Source: Nitrospirota bacterium (GTDB lineage: Bacteria > Nitrospirota > Thermodesulfovibrionia > Thermodesulfovibrionales > Dissulfurispiraceae). From it: a stretch of DNA of 64,000 nt. The stretch is from positions 1 to 64,000 of the forward strand of contig JBFMHE010000010.1 of assembly GCA_040752355.1 (NCBI GenBank). The letters run 5' to 3'. A program made the position numbers and the translations under genes. Shown here piece by piece: positions 42,709 through 52,000 of the stretch; the first letter of the stretch is position 1; the number at the start of each line of letters is the position of its first letter. The notes under the pieces are model-generated. The model ran no database searches. It saw only the letters and a program-made list of their open reading frames with translations, and was not told where the DNA came from.

Positions 42709-43701
42709 ATGAGAATTTTGTTTCCACTCTTTGCGGTACTGGCACTCATCGTGATCGGCGTAGTGGGGGTGAGCGGGGCCCAGTTGCACTTCCTCTTCGG
42801 GGTGATAATTCCCTATGCCGCTCTCGCCGTTTTTATTGCGGGCCTTATTTACCGCGTTGTCACCTGGGGCCGTTCGCCGCAGCCCTTTGCCATCCCGACC
42901 ACTGCCGGCCAACAGAAGACGCTCCCGTGGATCAAGCAGAACAAGCTCGAGAACCCTTCCAGCACCGGCGGCGTCATCGGCAGGATGCTCCTGGAGGTGT
43001 TCTTCTTCAGGTCCCTCTTCAGGAACCTGAAGGCCGAGGTGACATCCGATAGGAATGTCGTGTACGGCTCGGCCAAGTGGCTCTGGATAGCCGGCCTGGC
43101 CTTTCACTATTCCTTTCTCATCGTCCTGCTCAGGCATGTCCGGTTCTTCACCCAGCCGGTGGCTGCGTACTCCTCCCTGCTCGAGGGCCTCGACGGGTTC
43201 CTGCAGATCGGGGCGCCACGGCTCTACCTGACCGGCATCGTGCTCCTGGCTGCAGCAGCCTATCTCCTCGTCAGAAGGCTTTATATTGCGCAGGTCCGCT
43301 ATATCTCCCTTGCCGCCGACTATTTCCCTCTCTTTCTCATCATGGCGGTCGCGGCCACGGGGATCCTGATGCGCTACTTCCTGAAGACGGATATCGTGGC
43401 GGTCAAGACGCTGACGATGGGACTGGTACACTTCAGTCCCGTCATACCGGAAGGAGTGGGGGCGATCTTTTATGTGCACCTGCTCCTGGTGAGCGCGCTC
43501 TTCGCCTATTTCCCGTTCAGCAAGCTGGTGCACCTGGGAGGCGTCTTCCTCAGTCCTACCAGGAACCTCCAGGCGAATACCCGCGAGTTCAGGTACGTCA
43601 ACCCCTGGAACCCCCCTGTCCATGTCCACACCTATGACGAGTACGAAGAAGAGTTCAGGGAGAAAATGAAAATGGCCGAAATCCCGGTAGAAAAGGAGTA
43701 A
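42709..43701 (+). CDS. dsrM: DsrM, membrane diheme cytochrome b subunit
   Basis: 330-residue subunit of the DsrMKJOP transmembrane complex; NarI-type membrane domain with about six helices binding two b haems and a menaquinol site. It begins MRILFPLFAVLALIVIGVVGVSGAQ; helices follow at about 31-50, 125-150, 175-200, 215-240 and 260-280, with histidines in FHYSFLIVLLRHVRF and LVHFSPV as likely haem ligands. GAAAGAGGTG precedes the ATG. It ends 2 bp before dsrK. Confidence 0.93.
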   Translation: MRILFPLFAVLALIVIGVVGVSGAQLHFLFGVIIPYAALAVFIAGLIYRVVTWGRSPQPFAIPTTAGQQKTLPWIKQNKLENPSSTGGVIGRMLLEVFFFRSLFRNLKAEVTSDRNVVYGSAKWLWIAGLAFHYSFLIVLLRHVRFFTQPVAAYSSLLEGLDGFLQIGAPRLYLTGIVLLAAAAYLLVRRLYIAQVRYISLAADYFPLFLIMAVAATGILMRYFLKTDIVAVKTLTMGLVHFSPVIPEGVGAIFYVHLLLVSALFAYFPFSKLVHLGGVFLSPTRNLQANTREFRYVNPWNPPVHVHTYDEYEEEFREKMKMAEIPVEKE

Positions 43702-43703
43702 CC

Positions 43704-45317
43704 ATGGCAAAGTTTACTGCTAAGCCTGCTGACCTCTCGAAAATAAGCCTCAAGACGCCCAGGACCGACTGGATGAATACTCCTGTCGAGATCAGGGAGC
43801 ATATGTACTGCCATCCGGCGAAGGCCAAGGATCTCGAAGCGGTGGAGTTTCCCAATATCCACGAATGGAAGCCGTCCGAAGCGGACTGGAAACTTCCCGA
43901 AGGCTGGAAAGAGACGGTGCTGAACGGCATGAAGGAGCGTCTCGAGAAGTTCCGCTCCTTCCATGTCTTCATGGATATCTGCGTGCGCTGCGGCGCCTGC
44001 GCCGACAAGTGCCACTTCTATCTCGGCACCGGCGACCCCAAGAACATGCCGGTCCTCAGGGCCGAGCTCCTGAGATCGATCTACCGGAGATACTTCACCA
44101 CCGGCGGCAAGCTCTTCGGCAAGGCTGCCGGCGGGCGGGAGCTGACCGAGGACGTTATCAAAGAGCTGTGGTACTACTATTACCAGTGCACCGAGTGCCG
44201 CCGCTGCTCGCTCTTCTGCCCCTACGGCATCGACCAGGCCGAGATCACGATCATCGGCCGCGAGCTCCTGAACCTGCTCGGCCTGCAGCTCGGCTGGATC
44301 GGCGGACCGGTCGCTGCCTGCTACAGGAAAGGCAACCACCTCGGCCTCGAGCCGCACACGATCAAGAGCAACATCGACTTCATGCTCGACGATATCGAGA
44401 CGATTACCGGCGTGCGGGTCAATCCCACCTTCAACAGGAAGGGCGCCGAGATCCTCTTCGTCACCCCGTCGGGAGACCTCTTCGGCGTGCCGGGCGTCTA
44501 TACCGCCATGGGATACCTCATGCTCTTCCATGAGCTCGGCCTCGACTACACCTGGAGCACCTATGCTTCGGAAGGCGGCAACTTCGGCTTCTTCACGAGC
44601 ATGGACATGGCGAAGCGGCTCAACTACAAGATCTACGCCGAGGCGAAGCGCCTGGGCGTCAAGTATATCATCGGCGGCGAGTGCGGCCATATGTGGCGCG
44701 TGCTGCACCAGTACATGGATACCTGGAACGGGCCGGCGGACTTCATGGAGACGCCGAAGTCGCCCATCACCGGCACGGTCTTCGAGAACGCGAAGGCCAC
44801 CAGGATGGTCCACATCGCCGAGTTCACCGCCGACCTGATCAAGAACGGCAAACTGAAGCTCGACCCGCGGCGGAACGACCACCTCAAGGTGACCTTCCAC
44901 GACTCCTGCAACACCTCCCGCGGCATGGGCATGTTCGAGGAGCCGCGCTACATCATCAAGAACGTCTGCAAGAACTTCTACGACATGCCAGAGAATACCA
45001 TCAGGGAAAAGACCTTCTGCTGCGGCAGCGGCTCGGGCCTGAACGCTTCGGAGAACATGGAGCTCCGGATGAGGGGAGGCTTCCCCCGGGCGAATGCCGT
45101 CAGCTACGTCCATAAGAAGCACGGCGTCAACATGCTCGCCAACGTCTGCGCCATCGACCGCGCGTCCCTGCCGCCGCTCATGGACTACTGGGTGCCCGGG
45201 GTACAGGTCGCCGGCGTCCACGAGCTCGTGGCCAATGCGCTGGTGATGAAGGGCGAGAAAGAGCGCACCACCGACCTGCGCGGCGACGACTTCCCGGAGA
45301 AGGAGGGAGATGAATAA
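43704..45317 (+). CDS. dsrK: DsrK, HdrD-like iron-sulfur subunit
   Basis: 537-residue cytoplasmic subunit that reduces DsrC trisulfide/disulfide. Two 4Fe-4S sites (CVRCGACADKCHFYLG and CTECRRCSLFCPYGID, about 93-170) precede the HdrD-type CCG domains: HDSCNTSRGMGMFEEPRYIIKN and FCCGSGSGLN hold the special noncubane-type cluster cysteines. A further Cys-rich GGECGHMWRV lies between. It overlaps dsrJ by 1 bp (TAATG). Partners: DsrM, DsrC. Confidence 0.94.
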   Translation: MAKFTAKPADLSKISLKTPRTDWMNTPVEIREHMYCHPAKAKDLEAVEFPNIHEWKPSEADWKLPEGWKETVLNGMKERLEKFRSFHVFMDICVRCGACADKCHFYLGTGDPKNMPVLRAELLRSIYRRYFTTGGKLFGKAAGGRELTEDVIKELWYYYYQCTECRRCSLFCPYGIDQAEITIIGRELLNLLGLQLGWIGGPVAACYRKGNHLGLEPHTIKSNIDFMLDDIETITGVRVNPTFNRKGAEILFVTPSGDLFGVPGVYTAMGYLMLFHELGLDYTWSTYASEGGNFGFFTSMDMAKRLNYKIYAEAKRLGVKYIIGGECGHMWRVLHQYMDTWNGPADFMETPKSPITGTVFENAKATRMVHIAEFTADLIKNGKLKLDPRRNDHLKVTFHDSCNTSRGMGMFEEPRYIIKNVCKNFYDMPENTIREKTFCCGSGSGLNASENMELRMRGGFPRANAVSYVHKKHGVNMLANVCAIDRASLPPLMDYWVPGVQVAGVHELVANALVMKGEKERTTDLRGDDFPEKEGDE

Positions 45318-45727
45318 TGTATAACGGCGGAAAAATCATCATCGGTATCATCATCTTTCTGCTCTTTGTGATGTTCCCCTTTTATGCGAACATCGGCAAG
45401 GTCAATGCGAAGCCTGAGCCCAAGGTCGATACGCCGGCCATTAAAGAGGCGCAGGCGAAACTGGGCAAGAAGGAGGTCTGTATCGAGCCGAAGGCGTTCA
45501 TGAAGGCCGAGCATATGAAGCTCCTCAACGACTGGAGAGACCGGGCGCTCAGGGAGGGCGACCGGCTCTACACCGCCTCCGACGGCAGGACCCACGATAT
45601 CAACCTCCAGAATACCTGTATGCAGTGTCACTCGAACAAGAAGAAGTTCTGCGACGAGTGCCACAACTATACCGACGTGAAGCCGTACTGCTGGACCTGC
45701 CACATCGCGCCGAAGGAGGTGGAATAA
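45317..45727 (+). CDS. dsrJ: DsrJ, triheme cytochrome c
   Basis: 136-residue periplasmic cytochrome: an N-terminal signal/anchor helix (about 7-24) and three CxxCH motifs, CMQCH, CDECH and CWTCH, all near the C-terminus. A Cys before the first haem (VCIEPK) could be the unusual His/Cys ligand known from DsrJ. It overlaps dsrK by 1 bp and dsrO by 1 bp. Confidence 0.92.
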   Translation: MYNGGKIIIGIIIFLLFVMFPFYANIGKVNAKPEPKVDTPAIKEAQAKLGKKEVCIEPKAFMKAEHMKLLNDWRDRALREGDRLYTASDGRTHDINLQNTCMQCHSNKKKFCDECHNYTDVKPYCWTCHIAPKEVE

Positions 45728-46524
45728 TGAGCAACATGGACAGACGCCAGTTCCTGAAGATAATGGGCATCTCCACGGTCTTCGGCATGGGCATGGCCTC
45801 CACCCCTGCCTTCCTCGAGAAGCTCGATGCATCGTCCTTCGGCAAGACGCCGGGAAGACTCGCCGCAAAGCGGTGGGGCATGTACATCGACATGGACAAG
45901 ATCAACGAGCAGGATGCCGAGCGGATCATCCACGCCTGCCACAGCGCCCACAATGTCCCCCTGCATGCAAACAAGAAGCACGAGGTCAAATGGATATGGA
46001 CCGAGGAGTTCGGCCGTGCCTTCCCCGAGCAGGAGGGCGAGTATATGGCCGGGAAGCTGGAGCACAGGGAGTTCCTCGTGCTCTGCAACCACTGCGACAA
46101 GCCTGCCTGCACGAGGGTCTGCCCGACCAAGGCGACCTACAAGAGGAAAGAGGACGGCCTCGTGCTGATGGACTACCACCGCTGCATCGGCTGCCGGTTC
46201 TGTATGGCCGCCTGCCCGTACGGCGCCCGGAGCTTCAACTACATCGACCCCCGGCCGGTGCTCAAAGAGCAGAATGAGAAATTCCCGACCCGCATGATCG
46301 GCGTCGTCGAGAAGTGCACCTTCTGCTCCGAGCGGCTCGACAAGGGGCTCAAGCCGGCATGCGTCGAGGCGTCCAACGGCGCCATGATCTTCGGCGACCT
46401 GAACGACCCGAACTCGGAGCTGCGGAAGGCGATACACGAACACTTCACCCTGCGCCGCAAACCCGAGCTCGGAACCAATCCCGGCTTGTACTACAAAATA
46501 GGAGGTGCTGAGCATGCTGGATAA
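45727..46524 (+). CDS. dsrO: DsrO, Tat-exported 4Fe-4S subunit
   Basis: 265-residue periplasmic iron-sulfur subunit. The twin-arginine signal is MDRRQFLKIMG. Cluster cysteines: CNHCDKPACTRVCPTKAT, CIGCRFCMAACPYGAR and CTFCSERLDKGLKPACVEA. Its frame extends upstream into dsrJ but ATG 45727 fits the signal peptide and the TAATG overlap. It passes electrons between DsrJ and DsrP; it overlaps dsrP by 11 bp. Confidence 0.94.
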   Translation: MSNMDRRQFLKIMGISTVFGMGMASTPAFLEKLDASSFGKTPGRLAAKRWGMYIDMDKINEQDAERIIHACHSAHNVPLHANKKHEVKWIWTEEFGRAFPEQEGEYMAGKLEHREFLVLCNHCDKPACTRVCPTKATYKRKEDGLVLMDYHRCIGCRFCMAACPYGARSFNYIDPRPVLKEQNEKFPTRMIGVVEKCTFCSERLDKGLKPACVEASNGAMIFGDLNDPNSELRKAIHEHFTLRRKPELGTNPGLYYKIGGAEHAG

Positions 46525-47671
46525 AGCGTTATCGGGAAGCACGAAATACTGGCTGTGGCTGGGCTTTCTGGGAGCCCTCGCCGGTATCGGGACCATCGCC
46601 TATCTCTTTCAATTCAATCTCGGCCTGGGTATAACGGGGCTGAACAGGGATGTCTCGTGGGGGCTCTATATCGGGCAGTTCACCTTCCTCGTCGGCGTCG
46701 CCGCCTCGGCGGTCATGCTCGTTATCCCCTACTACCTGCATCACTACAAGAAGTACAGCAAGATCGTCATCCTCGGCGAGTTCCTGGCGGTCGCGGCTGT
46801 CATCATGTGCATCCTCTTCATCTTCGTCGATATGGGGCAGCCGATGAGGATCTCGAACGTCATCCTGCACCCCACGCCCAACTCGATCATGTTCTGGGAC
46901 AGCGTGGTGCTCATGGGCTACCTGGTGCTGAATATCGTCATCGGCTGGACAACGCTCCACGCCGACAAGAAGGGCGTGAAGCCGCCCCAGTGGGTCAAGC
47001 CGCTCATCTATCTCTCGGTCCCCTGGGCAGTCAGCATCCACACCGTCACGGCGTTCCTCTACGCGGGTCTCCCGGGCAGGCACTTCTGGCTCAGCGCCAT
47101 CATGGCAGCCCGATTCCTCGCGTCGGCCTTTGCCGGCGGCCCTGCGCTGCTCATCATCCTCGCCCTTATCGTGAGAAAGGTGAGCAAGTTCGATCCCGGC
47201 CAGGAGCCGATCCAGACCCTCGCAAAGACCGTCACCTATGCGATGTTCGCGAACGTCTTTTTTCTCGGCCTCGAGATCTTCACCGCGACCTACAGCGGGA
47301 TACCGGGGCATGCCCATCCCTTCGAGTATCTCTACTTCGGCATCGACGGGCATAATGCGATCGTCCCGCTCATGTGGACCTCGACGATCCTCGCCTTCAC
47401 CTCCCTCGCCCTGCTGATCGTGCCTGCGATGCGGAAGAACGAGAACGTGCTCATCTGGGCATGTGTCGCGCTCTTCATCTCGCTCTGGATCGACAAGGGC
47501 TTCGGCCTCGTGATCGGCGGCTTCGTCCCCAACCCGTTCGAGCAGGTGAACGAGTACTGGCCGAGCTTCCCCGAGATACTGATCACCGTCGGCGTCTGGG
47601 CGATCGGCTTCATCGTCCTTACCGTCCTCTACAAGATCGCGGTCTCGGTAAGGGAAGAGGAGCTGGCGTAG
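46514..47671 (+). CDS. dsrP: DsrP, NrfD-type membrane subunit
   Basis: 385-residue polytopic menaquinol-interacting subunit (about 10 helices) closing the DsrMKJOP complex. It begins MLDKALSGSTKYWLWLGFLG; characteristic segment DVSWGLYIGQFTFLVGVAASAVM. ATG 46514 lies 8 nt after AGGAGGT; a GTG at 46505 overlaps that site and is rejected. It is followed by an array of heptamers and a strong terminator, ending the sulfite locus. Confidence 0.94.
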   Translation: MLDKALSGSTKYWLWLGFLGALAGIGTIAYLFQFNLGLGITGLNRDVSWGLYIGQFTFLVGVAASAVMLVIPYYLHHYKKYSKIVILGEFLAVAAVIMCILFIFVDMGQPMRISNVILHPTPNSIMFWDSVVLMGYLVLNIVIGWTTLHADKKGVKPPQWVKPLIYLSVPWAVSIHTVTAFLYAGLPGRHFWLSAIMAARFLASAFAGGPALLIILALIVRKVSKFDPGQEPIQTLAKTVTYAMFANVFFLGLEIFTATYSGIPGHAHPFEYLYFGIDGHNAIVPLMWTSTILAFTSLALLIVPAMRKNENVLIWACVALFISLWIDKGFGLVIGGFVPNPFEQVNEYWPSFPEILITVGVWAIGFIVLTVLYKIAVSVREEELA

Positions 47672-47676
47672 CGGAA

Positions 47677-47711
47677 ATAGACGAGGGACTGTAGACGAGA
47701 GACTTAAGACA
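47677..47711. repeat. GAC-heptamer array after dsrP
   Basis: Five tandem 7-bp units in register, ATAGACG, AGGGACT, GTAGACG, AGAGACT, TAAGACA, sharing GAC at positions 4-6. It has one arm only and is a different heptamer sequence from the palindromes at 17945, 26151 and 39722. Confidence 0.6.
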
Positions 47712-47718
47712 GTAACAG

Positions 47719-47754
47719 CGAGGGCTCATCCTGTAGCAGGATGAGCCCTCGTTT
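47719..47754 (+). terminator. Intrinsic terminator of the dsrMKJOP operon
   Basis: Stem CGAGGGCTCATCCTG (47719-47733) / CAGGATGAGCCCTCG (47737-47751) with loop TAG, followed by TTT. Confidence 0.9.
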
Positions 47755-47793
47755 ATCAGGTGGATGACGGCAGTATCCGACTATTCTCTTATG

Positions 47794-48460
<667 letters not shown>

Positions 48461-48604
48461 TCACGCCTGGGTTCCGGGGGGAGCGACGTGGGGAAGAGCA
48501 TAGTAGTCATCGCCACTGCTCAAAGGCGAAGGAATGTCTTGCTCGCCCGAGGGGAGGAGCGGCGGTATCCCGGCGTACCCTCCTGCGCAGTGGAAGGGAT
48601 AGGT

Positions 48605-48922
48605 ATGGTAAAGGAGCTCCTGGAACAGGATTGCGCCAAACCCCTCAGCCTCGATCAGGCCTGCAAGCTCTCGGGGCTGAGCAGGACCTACTTCTGCGGG
48701 TACTTCAAGCGCATCACCGGTCTCCCGTTCAAGAGCTACCAGGAGCATATAAAAATGGAAAGGGCAGGCGAGCTCTTGCAAGACCCGGACCGCACCGTTG
48801 CGGATATATCCCGTACGCTGGGATATACCACGCCGGGCTATTTTTCGACTGCCTTCAAGAAATTCACCGGCTTGTCCCCCAGGGCCTTCAGGCTGTCAAG
48901 GAAATTTTTGGAAGAATCCTAA
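48605..48922 (+). CDS. AraC-type HTH DNA-binding domain protein
   Basis: 105-residue AraC/XylS DNA-binding domain with both helix-turn-helices: LSLDQACKLSGLSRTYFCGYFKRITGLPFKSYQEHIKMERAGELLQDPDRTVADISRTLGYTTPGYFSTAFKKFTGLSPRAFR. No effector domain is seen. The frame is open back to 48455, but the extra 50 residues look unlike any domain; I start it at ATG 48605, after GGAAGGG. It lies between the BrnT pair and the RHS gene, and could regulate either; this is not shown. Confidence 0.7.
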   Translation: MVKELLEQDCAKPLSLDQACKLSGLSRTYFCGYFKRITGLPFKSYQEHIKMERAGELLQDPDRTVADISRTLGYTTPGYFSTAFKKFTGLSPRAFRLSRKFLEES

Positions 48923-49066
48923 CGTTTTTTGTACGAAAACGAAAGAATTCGCCTCCTGGTTGTGGTATGCTGGAAGTCAGCTCGTGAAAGACGCTCGTCT
49001 TAACGGCTGAGCCTGCGGCATAGTGTTGTAATGTAGAAAATGCAAATTTCCACCCGGGGGGCGTGC

Positions 49067-52000
49067 ATGCGATTACAACGTTTTGCTTTCATCTGCCTTA
49101 TCCTGGCCTTTCTCCTCATCCCCTCTCAGCACACCTTTGCACAGGAAGTCATCATCGCCCCCGGGGTGTATGTCAATGACCCCGGCAACACCGGGGCTGC
49201 AACAGCGAGCATCCCTATAGAGACGCCTCCCGGCAGAAACGGCGTCGCTCCCCGGCTTGTCATCAACTACAACTCCAACAGGAGCAACGGCTGGGTCGGC
49301 ATGGGCTGGGAGCTCGAGGTGGGCGAGATACAGCGGGCGACTAGGAGCGGGCTCAATTACAGCGCCAACGACTACGTTTTCATAAGCGGCGGCGCTTCTG
49401 TCGAGCTGACTGCACGAGGCGATTGGGGGGCGAATTACTACGGCGCCAGGATCGAAGGGGCATTCTCCAAGTTCTACTACAACTCCTCTACCCAGGGCTG
49501 GGAGGTCACGACAAAGGACGGCACGAAGTACTACTACGGCACCACTGCTGCATCGCGGCAGGACAGCGCGCAGGGGGTCTTCAAGTGGTGCCTGGACAAA
49601 GTGCTGGATACCAACGGCAACTACATGACCGTCTCCTATGTGAAAGACCAGGGGGCGATCTACCTCGACCGGATCGATTACACCGGCAACGCCAACGGCC
49701 TTAGCCCTTCCAATTACGTGAAGTTCTACCGCGAGGGCAGGACCGATGTGGTGCCGATCTACACGTCCAACACCGATGCAAAGATGGCATACCGGTTGAA
49801 GACCGTAGAGGTCTACGGCAACGGACAGCTTAGCAGGAAGTACGAGCTTCAGTATGCCGTGAGCGGCAATACGGGCCGCTCCCTCTTGAGCAGCGTGACG
49901 ACCTACGGCAGCGACGGCGTTACCGCCCTGCCGCCTATGACCTTTACGTATCAGACGTCGCCGGAGGGGTTTGTGCAGGGAGCCTCTGTTCCTTCTATTC
50001 CCTATTACAGTGCTTTCTTCGGAGATGTCAACGGTGATAAGAAAGCAGACACTCTAAGAACTGAGTATGACCCGGCAACTGCGACAAACGGTGTGCGCGT
50101 CTACCTCTCCAACGGCAATGGGTTCAACGATGCAGGCAGATGGCTTACGCTCCCTTCCCATACATCGGGCATCTATGATGTCGGGGATTTCAACAGCGAT
50201 GGATTCACCGATGTTCTCATGAGACGCTACACGTATGTTAATAATGCCTATCGCTCTTATGCTGTTGTATATTATTCATCCAGTAGCAATTTTTCTGCGG
50301 GACAGGTGAGCGCTCCCTACTCCTCCGACTGCAGCTCCACTGTTTCGTGCACATATAGAGCCGGAGACTTCAACGGCGACGGCAAGTCAGATGTCCTCGA
50401 AATGGCGACAATGTCTGATAACAGGGTGAGAGTACGAGTTTTTCTCACGCAAGGATTCTCCTTTGTCGATGCAGGTATTTGGGGCTATCTGCCTCCTTTT
50501 GTTAATGATCCGAAAATCGGAGATTTCAATGGTGACGGAAGATCGGACCTGTTGATTTTGACATATCGAATTGTTGGTAATAGCGCGATTTATACGTATA
50601 AAGTCTTCAAGTCAACAGGCTCGTCGTTTGTGGAAAGTATAGCGCTTCCTGAGGGGATATCCTATGCTCAGGTCGGAGATTTCAACGGCGACGGGATTTC
50701 TGATGTCATTACTGCAACTACAACGTCGTCAGAAGCTCGGGTCTATCTCTCCCGGATTGCCGGGTTTGTAGATGCAGGTGTGTGGGCATCGCTTACTTAT
50801 GGAGAGTTTATGGGGGTGTCTGATTTCAGCGGTGACCAGAAGGCAGACGTGCTTATTGGAGCCTCTCAGCTCCGCTTCTACAAATCCACCGGCCCGCTCC
50901 CCGACCTTCTCAGCGGCATCGACAACGGACTGGGGGGCACAACGGCGATTACTTATGCCCCTTCCAATCAATATCCAAATACCCGGCTGCCCTTCATCGC
51001 CCAGACCGTCTCGTCGGTGACCGTGGGCGACGGCAACGGCAACGTTTCAACTACGACCTATACCTATTCGGGCGGCAGCTACCAGCCCGACACCAAGGAG
51101 TTCAGGGGCTTCATCCAAGTGATAGCGACCGACCCTGCCGGCACTGTCACCGCAACCTCGTTCAGCCAGGACAATGCTACCAAGGGACTCGTAACAAACC
51201 AGTACGTCAACGGCGCCTCAGGGAAGTGGTACAGGGTCGCCGGCAATAACTACGATGTCGTTTCTCCCTACACGGGAGTGTCCTTCCCGCGTCTCATTCA
51301 GAAAATGGAATCGGTCTTCGATGCCGGCAACCGGAAGCGCACCTTTACCGATTTCAGCTACGATGCTTACGGCAACGTCACCCGGAAATACTTCCAGGGA
51401 GACGATCTCATAACGGGAGATGAAAAGGAAGAGCTCATAGAATATAATTACGATACCGCGAAGTGGATCGTTGCGCTTCCCAAGCACACCTCCCTGAAAG
51501 ACAGCAGCGGCACGACCAGAGCTCAGGCATGGTACACCTATGATACGAAAGGCAACCTCACGGCCAAAGAGGCCTGGCTCGAAGGCGGGGTCAACCCGGT
51601 CATCACCTACGGCTACAACGCCTACGGCAACCAGATTTGGGTGAAGGACGCCCGCGGCTCTACTACCACCGTCGACTACGATCCCATGACGTATACCTAC
51701 CCTGCTAAAACAACCAACCCGCTCGGCTACAGCGTAACGACCGACTATGACTACCGGTACGGCAAACCCCGCACCAGGACCGACCCCAACGGCAATATGT
51801 TCACCTATGACTACGACGAGTTGGGCAGGCTGATGCAGTCGACCGACCCCGAAAGCGGGGCCTATGCCTACAAATGGAAAGAGACCTACTTCGACGGCCT
51901 GGGCAGAGTGACAAAGACCAAAACGCAAGGGCCCGAGGGGAAGTTCATCGTATCGGAGACAAGATACAACACCCGGGGCCTGGTGGCTACCACCTCCCTG

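Noticed and set aside
36293..47671. Oxidative (sulfur-oxidising) Dsr system
   Set aside because: dsrD is present and dsrEFH and dsrL are absent in the locus, which fits the reductive type.
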